Positions 9,096-17,901 of a stretch of DNA of 64,000 nucleotides are shown here, in pieces. Below the pieces are notes generated by a model, which saw only the letters and a program-made list of their open reading frames with translations, searched no databases and was not told where the DNA came from. How positions within the stretch are numbered: position 1 is the first letter of the stretch; each line of letters opens with the position of its first letter. This stretch comes from CAKMZU01 sp965248335 (GTDB lineage Bacteria; Pseudomonadota; Gammaproteobacteria; Pseudomonadales; DT-91). Location of the stretch: contig CBDFIY010000003.1 of NCBI GenBank assembly GCA_965248335.1, positions 558,001-622,000 of the forward strand. The letters run 5' to 3'. The position numbers were made by a program, and so were the translations under genes.

Positions 9096-9402
9096 TTATG
9101 CAGGTGGTTGAGGGAGTGGTTCGCTTTCTAAGCTTATTTTTTCAAATATTTTCGTTAGGCGGTTGGTATTTCCTTTTTCTGGGCTGGTTTTATGTGAGTC
9201 GGCTGTAGAGGCGGTTTGTTGATCAGCTCTGCCTGGTAAATCTACAACTGCGTAGGCGTTATCTACTGGCTCATAAAAATTAGGAGGCGGTGTTTCTTTT
9301 TGATGTAGCAAACTGTTCCCAGCTTTAGGTTTTTCATCGTTTTTTTGAGGTACCAGCCTTGTCTTGATGTTAAACGGTTCTTGAGGTTTAGGGAGGCAGC
9401 AT
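9096..9402 (-). pseudogene. 3' remnant of a small secreted-protein gene cut by an IS
   Basis: An open frame without a credible start runs on the minus strand from the end of the ISAzo13 transposase to a stop at 9096. It reads KCCLPKPQEPFNIKTR, then a Pro/Lys-rich stretch and FYEPVDNAYAVVDLPGR, ending QPPA. An internal TTG at 9311 could give only 71 aa. A Cys pair just after the point where a signal peptide would end is also seen in neighbouring small secreted proteins, so the lost N-terminus was probably a signal peptide. The IS probably removed or displaced it. The fragment at 10814-11032 may or may not be the missing half. Confidence 0.45.
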
Positions 9403-10664
9403 TTAAGAAGATACCTTTTTTGGGTGTATAGTCACATCCCACTTTTTCAGCTCGGCATGTCTTGTAATGTGGGGTTGAATCTCGTCAAGCACTTCCTTAC
9501 TTGGCCTTACACCTTTCGTATAAACCTTATCAATTAAATCAACAATTGTTTTTTTACATTTATGCACAAGACTTTTTGTCCACTCCACCACCACATGAAC
9601 TGAATTTAGAAGTGTGCCATTCCAATGGCTTTCCAAAAAAGCCCACCGCCTTTCAATGGGATTATATTTGCTGTGATAAGGAGGGTAGTAAACCAGCCTG
9701 ATTCTCAGCCCAGTTTGACTGGAAAATTGCACCATCCGCAAAAGAAACTGAGTTCGCAGGCTATTACTCTCCGGGCCATTGTCTGTATAAATAATCAGCT
9801 CATCTTTGTCCTTGTTAGCTTCTTTGACATTCTCCCACCACAATTGCAGTGCATCACAAATAAAGTCGCTCGTCTTGTAGGAGAGTCCATAAACAACATG
9901 GAGTTGATCGTTATCTAGGTTAAGAATCCCAAATGGCACCATTTTATCTTTATCTGCCATATCGTGATCTAGCGCCTGGACCACTTCTGCTCCGCGAGAT
10001 TTACCCGCTCTGGAAAAGTCGCCGAGATTAACAGTAGCCTTGCAGTCTATGCTGATCTGCAACGTGTTTTGTCGTTGACTGGCTTCTGCTCTAACTTTGT
10101 TGACGTTGTCGAAGATGGCGTTAGTTTCTGGTATTTTTTTTCAGGTTTGGATTTCTGCACCTTGCGGAGCTTATAACCCATCCTATTCAGGATATTGCTA
10201 ATGGTTCGCTCTTTAGGTAGAAGGTCTTCTTGCCAGTTCTTTTCCTCGACTAGCTTCTGCCGTACAACTTTGGCCGTTATGCGGGTATAGGCAAATGTAT
10301 TTCTTAACCGTGAATCCGCTTGGCTTTCAGGCTCAACCAGGCTACGGATATCATCTTCAAGGCCTACCAGTGCAACCTCGGATTTATTTTTTCCGCAGGG
10401 TTCATAATTTCCATAACAGATCATCCCAGTTTTTTTTTCGTTGATCCCTAATGCAACCGCCTTTCGTCCAAACCCAAAGGTTGATTCAGTCAACCGGGCA
10501 CTTCCACTGCAAAGGGTTTCAGAAACTTCAGCCATAAAAAGTCTTTTTTCAGGGTTTTTTAATAGCCTGGCTGCTAATTTGAAGAGAGAAATATACTCAG
10601 GTTCTATATCAACAACACTTCGGACAGTTTTCGATTTAAAGGATTTACATAAATTGTAACCCAT
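9403..10664 (-). CDS. ISAzo13-family transposase, two frames joined by -1 frameshift
   Basis: The first frame (10664-10047, 205 aa) starts MGYNLCKSF and holds the N-terminal DNA-binding region with FGFGRKAVALGINE. The second frame carries the DDE domain: ISIDCKATVNLG (first Asp), IIYTDNGPES (second Asp) and HSKYNPIERRW (Glu). Both frames overlap; read through a -1 slip at A-AAA-AAA (10140-10134) they give the continuous family sequence KPEKKIPETNAIFDNVNKV. The product would be about 400 aa, normal for the family. Without the slip the first frame runs about 32 codons past the site in the wrong frame to a stop. It is either programmed frameshifting or transcript slippage, or less likely a dead copy. 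Confidence 0.8.
10134..10140 (-). promoter_or_regulatory. A-AAA-AAA slippery heptamer in ISAzo13 transposase
   Basis: The run of eight A on the minus strand (10141-10134) contains A AAA AAA in the zero frame of the first transposase reading frame (codons GAA AAA AAA). A -1 slip here gives exactly the frame that continues the transposase. Confidence 0.7.
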
Positions 10665-10743
10665 TGATTTATCTAGCTTTGATTGATACTTAAGTAAAAA
10701 ATTAAACCTTTTAAAATCAACAACTTAAAAAACTGTCCGAAGT
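10617..10743. repeat. 15-bp inverted repeat around the ISAzo13 transposase start
   Basis: ACTTCGGACAGTTTT (10617-10631) is matched perfectly in inverted orientation by AAAACTGTCCGAAGT (10729-10743). Similarity continues for about 8 further bases (TTGATAT) on the inner-gene side and outer side. One arm lies in the coding sequence near residues 11-16; the other lies upstream of the start codon. Confidence 0.6.
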
Positions 10744-10813
10744 ATTGATATCAATTGAAGTGGGCATAAATAAAATAGAGAATAAACAACTTTAGACATG
10801 TAATGGTAGGGCA

Positions 10814-11032
10814 TCATACGCTGGTAATGTTTAAAATGCTACTTCCCTTAGAGGACAGCTTACGGAATTTCTTTCCCATCCGCTTTCCTTTTATGTGAGT
10901 GCTGCAACAGCAGCAAAAGATAGACACGAACCCATTTGCTAAGCGAGAGTTGAAAGCCTTTACCGTTCCTGTTGATGGTAATCCATAGCATAACAGGGTG
11001 AAGAAAAATAAAAGAGAAAATAACAATTTCAT
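10814..11032 (-). CDS. Short secreted Cys-rich peptide of unknown function
   Basis: 72 aa. A typical signal peptide occupies residues 1-25 (MKLLFSLLFFFTLL, cleaved near VKA). The mature part begins FNSRLANGFVSIFCCCC and continues Lys/Arg-rich. The AFN...GFVSxF arrangement resembles the N-terminus of the protein at 562-1323. The stop comes shortly before the edge of the ISAzo13 element, so this may be the 5' part of a broken gene or a complete small protein. No function is recognised. Confidence 0.4.
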   Translation of the reverse strand: MKLLFSLLFFFTLLCYGLPSTGTVKAFNSRLANGFVSIFCCCCSTHIKGKRMGKKFRKLSSKGSSILNITSV

Positions 11033-11308
11033 TATGCTAGATTACATATGTTTTTATTTATAGATTTTAAAAAATGGATTTAGTTTATTTTTAAATAATT
11101 TTAATTTTATATCTCATTCATCGAGATTTAAGAAAGTGTAATGTTATTTTGTGTGCCTCTAAGATTATTGTTTAGTAGTAGGCATTTAAGATTTCTGGTA
11201 TTGAATGCCGTCTTTTTATAAAAAGGTATTTATAAGCATGGAGCCTCAGTTTTACAAATAAGTTGCTTTAGACTGTTATCTCTAAAACATTTTTGTTAGG
11301 ATCTCGGC

Positions 11309-11653
11309 ATGAAAGCGACGTCTAAAACAATCCTCATTTACTTGGCAACCTTTATTTTATTGGTGAACCAAGTGTTGGCGGGTTCGTTTTCTGTTAATGA
11401 TCATGTTGATGTTGATGCACCCACGAGTCTTGTGCAAGCTTATTCACTCGATAACAATCTGCATGATGCGGTTCCTGTTTATGATTCAGTGAGCGAGCAC
11501 TGTGATGTACATTGCCATGTGCAGCTATGCGCGCAGGCTCCCTTGTTAAAAGGCTTTGATTCTACGATTGCTCAGCAATCTGCCCCGTCTTTTTTGATGT
11601 TTACCTATCAAATCCCCGTGATAGGGCCTCCTACCCCCCCTCCTATGGCTTAA
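11309..11653 (+). CDS. Small periplasmic protein preceding the Czc operon
   Basis: 114 aa. AGGA lies upstream of the ATG. Residues 1-24 form a signal peptide ending VLAG. The mature part is rich in Asp and His, with SEHCDVHCHVQLC (three Cys and three His in 13 residues) near 67-79, a plausible metal-binding cluster, and it ends in a Pro run (GPPTPPPMA). Short exported proteins of this type often precede CzcCBA-like efflux genes. The gene is 154 bp upstream of czcC in the same direction. A metal chaperone or sensor-like role is inference. Confidence 0.6.
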   Translation: MKATSKTILIYLATFILLVNQVLAGSFSVNDHVDVDAPTSLVQAYSLDNNLHDAVPVYDSVSEHCDVHCHVQLCAQAPLLKGFDSTIAQQSAPSFLMFTYQIPVIGPPTPPPMA

Positions 11654-11807
11654 TCACTCCCGTTAAGTTTTTTAATCTCACGACTAATTTACGTGCGCAG
11701 CGCACGCGGTAGCTAACTATTATTTTGAGTAGGTGTCTAATTTTGGCGCTTTTATACTCACGTTGTTACCGACTTGCCATGCGCGTTAAAAAAATATAGG
11801 AGGCAAG

Positions 11808-13067
11808 ATGATTACTCAGAAAGCCAATCTGTCGGCAATGCTTTTTTGTATGCTTTTTTTCGGGACTTGTGTAAAGGCTGAAACGCAGGCGGCGATTCGC
11901 CTAGAGCATGCTTTAAAGCGGAGCTTGCAATCAAATGCTGCATTGCAGCAATATCCATTCCAGCAACAGCAAAGTGCAGCGTTTCTCGAACAGGCAAAAG
12001 TTCGCCCTCAACCGTCCATAAGTCTGGAAGTCGAAAATGTGCTAGGTAGCGGTAATCTAAAATCGTTCGATAGCGCTGAATCTACCCTGATGCTCAGTCA
12101 AAACATAGAACTCGGTGATAAGCGTCATAGTCGAATGACGTTTGCCACGGCTGAGCGACAGCAAGAGCAGGCCGAATATGAAATGACGCGGCTAGATGTA
12201 CTGGCCGAAACGAGTCGCCGCTATTATAAGTTGCTGCGTTTGCAATCATTGGATGTGTTGCTAGGTACACGTATCACTCAAGAGAAAGCCGCATTAGCTT
12301 TGCTTACAAGGCGTGCGAAGGCTGGCGCTGTTAGTGAGGTCGATGTCGCCAAAATGTCATTGCACCTTGAGCAATCTAAAGTGCAACGCTCAAACATTAA
12401 GGATGAATATCAATTAGCGCAGTTGCAATTATCCAGCATGTGGCAAGCGCAACCAGATTTTGAACATGCTGCGGGTGATATTACTCATCTGCCACTTATC
12501 CCAAGTAAGAAAAAGGTTTTATCGAATCTTGAAAAAAGCCCAGAAATGCTACTTCAACAGGCTTTAGTTCGCCTCGCTGACGGCAAAACATTGATTGAGA
12601 ATAGCTTAGGGCGTGCGGATTTATCCGTAGGTGTTGGGGTGAAATATGTGTCGGCAAGTGATGATGTGGGTTTGACTTTTCAGGCATCCATGCCGCTTAA
12701 CTTCTCTAATCCTAACCGTGGTCGCATCCAAGCGGCGGCAGTTGGACAACGCAAGAGCGCGCAGCAACGTGCTTTGGCATTTGAGCAGCTCAAACTGCAA
12801 TTACTAGAGATCCAGCAGCGCACCACGATACTGAAAAAACAAGTGCTTACGATAAAAAATCAGCTATTGCCTAAAGCGAAAACCTTATTGTCAGCGACGG
12901 AAAAAGTGTTTGGAAAGGGGCAGGTCAGCGTATTGCAGTGGGCAGATACTGAAGATGAAGTATTCGCACTTGAACAAGCCTTGATAGAGAAAAACACATT
13001 AATTTATTTGAACATGCTTGAGCTTGAACGTGTAACAGGCTTACCCATGTTAAGTGCAGGAGAATAA
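11808..13067 (+). CDS. czcC: CzcC-like outer membrane channel of a metal efflux pump
   Basis: 419 aa. It begins after a strong AGGAGG 7 bases upstream and has a signal peptide (cleaved after CVKA, near residue 26). The rest has the long Gln/Ala/Leu-rich coiled-coil pattern of TolC-type outer membrane factors in two repeats (about 35-215 and 230-410), with RPQPSISLEVENVLGSG and QASMPLNFSNPNRGRI typical of the CzcC branch. It would form the outer membrane exit duct for the CzcBA pump. The stop is one base before the czcB start, so the genes are cotranscribed. Confidence 0.88.
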   Translation: MITQKANLSAMLFCMLFFGTCVKAETQAAIRLEHALKRSLQSNAALQQYPFQQQQSAAFLEQAKVRPQPSISLEVENVLGSGNLKSFDSAESTLMLSQNIELGDKRHSRMTFATAERQQEQAEYEMTRLDVLAETSRRYYKLLRLQSLDVLLGTRITQEKAALALLTRRAKAGAVSEVDVAKMSLHLEQSKVQRSNIKDEYQLAQLQLSSMWQAQPDFEHAAGDITHLPLIPSKKKVLSNLEKSPEMLLQQALVRLADGKTLIENSLGRADLSVGVGVKYVSASDDVGLTFQASMPLNFSNPNRGRIQAAAVGQRKSAQQRALAFEQLKLQLLEIQQRTTILKKQVLTIKNQLLPKAKTLLSATEKVFGKGQVSVLQWADTEDEVFALEQALIEKNTLIYLNMLELERVTGLPMLSAGE

Positions 13068-13068
13068 G

Positions 13069-14346
13069 ATGAAAAACCCATATAGAGTGATTTTTTTTAG
13101 TGTAATTTTATTCTGTATTCAACCCCTTTGGCTCAATGCCCACGATCATAGCGAGGGTGAAACACAACATGATGAGCATGCGGAAGAGCAGGGTTTCCAT
13201 GATGATCACGAAGTCGATGCTGTCGGAAAAAAGGGCGGAAAGTTACTCACCAAAGATGATTTGTCCGTTGAAATCACGATGTTTGAAACGGGCGTGCCGC
13301 CAGAAATGCGTATCTACCTTTACCAAAATGGCAAGGCAATAGCGCCCGATGCGGCTAAGGTAAAAGTGGTATTGGATAGGCTTGGCGGCAAACAAGACAC
13401 TATTCAGTTTACACCTGAAAGCGATTATCTTGTCAGTAGCGCTACGATCAAAGAGCCACATTCTTATGATGTGACCGTGAGTGCTGATTTTAAGGGGAAG
13501 AATTACCAGTGGCATTATGACAACCATGAGGGGCGTGCAGAAATCAGTGATCGTTTTATTCAAAAAGCGGGCATCAAAACAGAGAAAGTACGTGCACGAA
13601 CTATCATACAAACAGAACCCCTGTTTGGCATCATCGCACCGGTACAAGATTCGATTTATCAAGCGTTTGCACCTTATCCGAGTCTTGTGAGAAAAGTGCA
13701 TGTAGAGCTGGGTGATAAGGTTACTAAGGGTCAAAAACTCGTCAGTTTAACCAATACAGAAACGCTACAAAGTTATACGGTGGATAGCCAGGTAGCGGGT
13801 ATTGTTACTGAGCGCTGGGCTGTTTCTGGTGAAAAGGTTATTGATCAACCTCTGTTACAAGTGACTGACTTATCTACAGTATGGGTCGAATTGTCGGCAT
13901 TTCCTGAAGCTGTTGAGAAACTCAAGCCGGGGCAAACTGTCACCGTGAACGATTTACATGGCCATGAGAAAGCCTCGGGTAAGTTGATCTATATTGCCCC
14001 TGTTATGACAGGCGGGCATATCGCACGCGCCCGTGCCGTCATTAATAATGCGGAGGGCTATTGGCGAGCCGGTATGCACATCAAGGCACAGGTGGAGGTC
14101 GGTAAAAAGCAGGCTGCGCTCAGTGTTAAACGTTCGGCCTTGCAAACCTTTCGTGATACCCCTGTGGTATTTGCAAAATTTGGTAATACCTTTGAAGTGC
14201 GTATGGTTGACGTGGTGGATGCCTCGGGTACGAGTGAGTACGTTGAAGTCTTAGATGGCATTCGTTCAGGTACGGCGTATGTCACTGAAAATAGCTTTGT
14301 TCTCAAAGCCGATATCTTAAAAGGCGGCGCAAGCCACGCTCACTAA
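13069..14346 (+). CDS. czcB: CzcB-like periplasmic adaptor of a metal efflux pump
   Basis: 425 aa from the ATG at 13069, which has AGGAG at the right distance; an upstream in-frame GTG (13054) would overlap czcC. A signal peptide ends near LNAHD. The mature N-terminus is strongly His/Asp/Glu-rich (HDHSEGETQHDEHAEE and on), as in Zn/Co/Cd adaptor proteins. A barrel-sandwich part (about 190-260, VRKVHVELGDKVTKGQKLV) and beta-barrel follow. It links the inner membrane pump CzcA to CzcC. It lies 18 bp ahead of czcA. Confidence 0.88.
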   Translation: MKNPYRVIFFSVILFCIQPLWLNAHDHSEGETQHDEHAEEQGFHDDHEVDAVGKKGGKLLTKDDLSVEITMFETGVPPEMRIYLYQNGKAIAPDAAKVKVVLDRLGGKQDTIQFTPESDYLVSSATIKEPHSYDVTVSADFKGKNYQWHYDNHEGRAEISDRFIQKAGIKTEKVRARTIIQTEPLFGIIAPVQDSIYQAFAPYPSLVRKVHVELGDKVTKGQKLVSLTNTETLQSYTVDSQVAGIVTERWAVSGEKVIDQPLLQVTDLSTVWVELSAFPEAVEKLKPGQTVTVNDLHGHEKASGKLIYIAPVMTGGHIARARAVINNAEGYWRAGMHIKAQVEVGKKQAALSVKRSALQTFRDTPVVFAKFGNTFEVRMVDVVDASGTSEYVEVLDGIRSGTAYVTENSFVLKADILKGGASHAH

Positions 14347-14364
14347 CCATAGAGGTAATAAATC

Positions 14365-17300
14365 ATGATTCATTCCATTATTGCCTTCGCCGTTGATAGG
14401 CGCTGGCAGGTACTTGCACTCACCTTGCTTTTAGCCGGTTTGGGTATTTATAGCAGTATGAAGTTACCGATTGATGCGGTACCGGATATCACGAATGTTC
14501 AGGTACAGATCAACGCCGAGGCGCGTGGTTACTCACCACTTGAGGTTGAGCAACGCGTTACCTATATCGTTGAAAATGCCATGGCCGGCATTCCCAAGCT
14601 TGCTTTAACGCGTTCTTTATCGCGTTATGGGTTGTCGCAAGTGACAGTGATTTTTGACGAAGGCGTCGATATTTATTGGGCAAGACAGCAAATCAGTGAG
14701 CGCCTGCAAGGGATACGATCACAGTTACCCAAAGGCATAGAGCCAGCATTGGGGCCTGTAGCGAGTGGTTTGGGTGAAATATTCACTTATGCGGTACGCG
14801 CAAAAAAAGGGGCGCTTACCGAGGCAGGTAAACCTTACAGCGCTGAAGATCTACGAACGATACAGGATTGGATTATTCGCCCGCAGTTAGTCAAGGTGAA
14901 AGGCGTTACCGAAATCAATAGCATTGGTGGGTTTGATCGAGAATATCAAGTTGCGCCTCTGCCTGCCCGATTACTGGCATTCAAGATAACGGTTGATGAC
15001 ATCATTAAAGCGCTTGGAGCCAATAACCAAAATGCTGGCGCGGGTTTTATTGATCGTTTTGGCGAGCAATGGTTAATTCGTTCAAACGGGCAAGTGAGTA
15101 CATTGACCGATATTGGCAATATTGTTGTCGCTAAGCGTGATGATGCCCCGGTGCGTATCAGCGATGTGGCGGACGTGTTGTACGGTAAAGAGCTACGCAC
15201 AGGCGCTGCAACCTTAAACGGTGAAGAAACTGTATTAGGTACAGCCATGATGTTAATGGGCGAGAACAGTCGTGAGATTGCTATGCAAGTCGGATTAGCG
15301 CTTGAGAAGGTGAATCTTAGTTTACCTGAAGGCGTGATTGCTGAACCTTTGTATGATAGAACCACTTTGGTGGATAAAACCATCAAAACCGTGCAGACAA
15401 ATTTGCTCGAAGGGGCAATTTTAGTCATCGTGATTTTGTTTTTGCTGTTAGGAAACATTCGTGCGGCATTAATTGCTGCCTTGGTGATCCCCTTGAGCAT
15501 GCTTTTTGCGATCACGGGCATGGCGGCCAATAAAGTTTCGGGTAATTTGATGAGCTTGGGCGCCATTGATTTTGGTTTGGTTGTCGATGGGGCAGTGATC
15601 GTTGTTGAAAACGCGCTCCGGCGTTTGTCGATAGCACAACATCGCTTGGGTCGTGTGCAAACCTTAAGTGAGCGATTACGCGAAGTTAAAGGCAGTACGG
15701 CGGAGGTGTTTAAGCCGGCCGTATTTGGCGTGTTGATTATCATCTTGGTGTATCTGCCTATTTTCGCCCTTTCAGGTGTTGAAGGTAAAATGTTCCACCC
15801 CATGGCCTTTACCGTTATTGCAGCCTTGCTAGGTGCGATACTCTTCTCGGTCACCTTTGTGCCGGCGGCGATTGCTATTTTCATGACAGGGAAAATTGCC
15901 GAAGGCGATAATTTTGTGATGCGCAAAGTAAAAGGGGCTTATCAGAAACTATTAAGCACAACGCTGCAAAAGCCTGCGGGAATCTTTGCTGTGGCGGGTG
16001 TTTTGATCGCCTTAAGTGTTTGGCAGGGGGGTAAGCTCGGCAGCGAATTTTTGCCCAAGCTTGATGAGCACGATATTGCGTTGCATGCGCTACGTATTCC
16101 AGGAACCAGCTTGCAGCAATCGGTTGAGATGCAGAAACTGCTTGAGTCTGAATTAATGACCTTTGCCGAGGTTGATAAGGTATTTTCTAAAATCGGTACA
16201 CCGGAAGTTGCCACTGACCCCATGCCGCCGAATGTGGCCGATACCTTTTTGATCCTCAAGCCGCGTGCCGAGTGGCCAAACCCCGATCGAAACAAGGGCG
16301 AGCTGATCCGAGCGATGCGAGAGCATGCTGAAAAGATCCCCGGAAATAAATACGAATTTACGCAGCCTATTGAGATGCGCTTTAATGAGTTGATTGCGGG
16401 TGTGCGCGCCGATGTGGCGGTACGTATTTATGGCGATGATCTTGGAACCTTGGCCGAAATGGGCGAGAAAACGGCACAGCTCATGAAGACGATTCCGGGC
16501 GCTGCAGATGTGCGTATGGAACAAGCAACGGGTTTGCCGGTTATTTCTGTCGTCCCTAAACGTGATCACTTAGGGTTGCTCGGTTTATCAATTGATGATC
16601 TCCAGCAATCGCTCAAGCAAGCGGTGGCAGGTGTTGAGACAGGCCTTATTTATGAGGGCGATAAACGGTTTAAATTGCTAGTGCGACTGCAAGAGGAACA
16701 CAGTAAAAGCGATAAAGCCTTAGCGCAGATACCGATATTCATAGGGGATGCGAAAAATACGGAATTGGATTATGTACCTTTAGGCGAAGTGGCCGATATT
16801 CAGGCATCTAACGGCCCGAATCAAATCAATCGACAAAGCGGGAAGCGCAATATTGTTGTGACTGCTAATGTGGAAGGGCGAGATTTAGGCTCTTTTGTTG
16901 AGAATGCGCAGCAAGTGCTTGGCAAGCAGCTTGATTTACCTGCGGGTTATTGGTTCGAATACGGCGGCACATTTGAGCAGCTACAATCGGCCAGCAAACG
17001 TTTAAGTTGGGTTATTCCACTGACGCTGCTGTTGATTTTGGGCTTGTTAATCAGTGCATTTAATAGCATTAAAGATGCATTGATTATTTTCACAGGTGTC
17101 CCCCTTGCATTAACTGGCGGCGTATTGGCACTTACCTTGCGTGGCATGCCGTTATCGATCTCGGCGGCGATTGGTTTTATTGCGCTATCGGGTATTGCTG
17201 TATTGAATGGCGTGGTGATGCTCTCGTTTATTAAAGAGTTGATTGAAAAAGGCAGTGCAGTGAGCGAGGCCATTTTTGATGGCGCGACGCAGCGCTTACG

Positions 17301-17493
17301 GCCTGTATTGATGACAGCCTTGGTGGCAAGCTTAGGTTTTGTGCCTATGGCACTTAACACAGGTGCAGGCGCAGAGGTGCAAAGACCACTGGCGACAGTA
17401 GTTATCGGCGGTATTATCACCTCGACCCTGCTCACGCTGTTTGTTTTACCTGCTCTCTATCAGTGGGTTTATAAAAAACGGGCTGCTAGCTAA
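14365..17493 (+). CDS. czcA: CzcA-like heavy-metal efflux RND pump
   Basis: 1042 aa, normal for HME-RND transporters. Twelve membrane helices are expected: one at the N-terminus, a group near 340-540 and a group near 870-1035, with two large periplasmic loops. The helix-4 motif DFGLVVDGAVIVVEN (about 402-416) with its Asp, Asp and Glu is the signature of the Zn/Co/Cd group rather than the Cu/Ag group. GPVASGLGEIFTY and AIGFIALSGIAVLNGVV are further family marks. It exports divalent metal ions using the proton gradient. It is the last gene of the operon, followed by a hairpin at 17518-17554. Confidence 0.92.
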   Translation: MIHSIIAFAVDRRWQVLALTLLLAGLGIYSSMKLPIDAVPDITNVQVQINAEARGYSPLEVEQRVTYIVENAMAGIPKLALTRSLSRYGLSQVTVIFDEGVDIYWARQQISERLQGIRSQLPKGIEPALGPVASGLGEIFTYAVRAKKGALTEAGKPYSAEDLRTIQDWIIRPQLVKVKGVTEINSIGGFDREYQVAPLPARLLAFKITVDDIIKALGANNQNAGAGFIDRFGEQWLIRSNGQVSTLTDIGNIVVAKRDDAPVRISDVADVLYGKELRTGAATLNGEETVLGTAMMLMGENSREIAMQVGLALEKVNLSLPEGVIAEPLYDRTTLVDKTIKTVQTNLLEGAILVIVILFLLLGNIRAALIAALVIPLSMLFAITGMAANKVSGNLMSLGAIDFGLVVDGAVIVVENALRRLSIAQHRLGRVQTLSERLREVKGSTAEVFKPAVFGVLIIILVYLPIFALSGVEGKMFHPMAFTVIAALLGAILFSVTFVPAAIAIFMTGKIAEGDNFVMRKVKGAYQKLLSTTLQKPAGIFAVAGVLIALSVWQGGKLGSEFLPKLDEHDIALHALRIPGTSLQQSVEMQKLLESELMTFAEVDKVFSKIGTPEVATDPMPPNVADTFLILKPRAEWPNPDRNKGELIRAMREHAEKIPGNKYEFTQPIEMRFNELIAGVRADVAVRIYGDDLGTLAEMGEKTAQLMKTIPGAADVRMEQATGLPVISVVPKRDHLGLLGLSIDDLQQSLKQAVAGVETGLIYEGDKRFKLLVRLQEEHSKSDKALAQIPIFIGDAKNTELDYVPLGEVADIQASNGPNQINRQSGKRNIVVTANVEGRDLGSFVENAQQVLGKQLDLPAGYWFEYGGTFEQLQSASKRLSWVIPLTLLLILGLLISAFNSIKDALIIFTGVPLALTGGVLALTLRGMPLSISAAIGFIALSGIAVLNGVVMLSFIKELIEKGSAVSEAIFDGATQRLRPVLMTALVASLGFVPMALNTGAGAEVQRPLATVVIGGIITSTLLTLFVLPALYQWVYKKRAAS

Positions 17494-17517
17494 GGGTAAC
17501 GCGTACTTGGCATAAGT

Positions 17518-17554
17518 ACATAGGCTAGATGACGTAAACGCCGTTAGCCTATGT
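17518..17554 (+). terminator. Hairpin terminator after czcA
   Basis: ACATAGGCTA (17518-17527) pairs perfectly with TAGCCTATGT (17545-17554), loop of 17 bases, followed by CTTATTAT. Position 25 bp after the czcA stop supports a terminator role, though the T-tract is weak. Confidence 0.6.
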
Positions 17555-17567
17555 CTTATTATCTATA

Positions 17568-17691
17568 TACCGATCACCCTTGAAGATGCAAGGGCGTTGG
17601 CCGCGCTCGCTCACTCCAATCACTTACTGACTGTAAGCTCATGGAGATTCGCTCGCTTGCCGCCTTCTTGCATCGCCAATTCCGATGGGTA
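17568..17691. mobile_element. MITE-1 copy A (124 bp)
   Basis: A 124-bp non-autonomous element flanked by TA on both sides. Tips are TACCGATCACCCTTGAAG on the left and, read inward from the right, TACCCATCGGAATTGG. The interior contains CTTACTGACTGTAAG, itself palindromic. It is nearly identical to the 124-bp copy at 54906-55029, and shorter rearranged copies occur at 35909 and 40778. The tips resemble those of the IS630 element at 35984 and 60671. Confidence 0.75.
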
Positions 17692-17901
17692 TAGAAGTAC
17701 GTAGAAAACGCCTGTATTCGTCAATATTTTTCATACTAAACAAGCCGATGAGAGGGATTCTCATTCGGCTTGTTTGTTGCCAAGTAAAAGCGCTGGATAG
17801 ACCATTGAAAAAAATGATGGGCATGCGCCTTGTGCGAAAAACACTTGAACTCTAAAATAGGGACAGTTTCCCCCCTCTCTCTCAGATTCGAAGGTGAAGC
17901 G

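Larger units (their letters stand above)
9403..10750 (-). mobile_element. ISAzo13-type insertion sequence
   Basis: Recognised by its two-part transposase (9403-10664). The exact ends are not clear: no long terminal inverted repeats or target duplication could be matched with confidence. The outer edge beyond the transposase start carries ACTGTCCGAAGTATTGAT (10732-10749), which is an inverted copy of bases inside the gene. The element sits between two pieces of small secreted-protein genes. Confidence 0.65.

Noticed and set aside
14946..15926. Long minus-strand frame opposite czcA
   Set aside because: It lies fully inside a well-supported RND gene, is Ser/Thr/Lys-rich shadow sequence and has no recognisable product.
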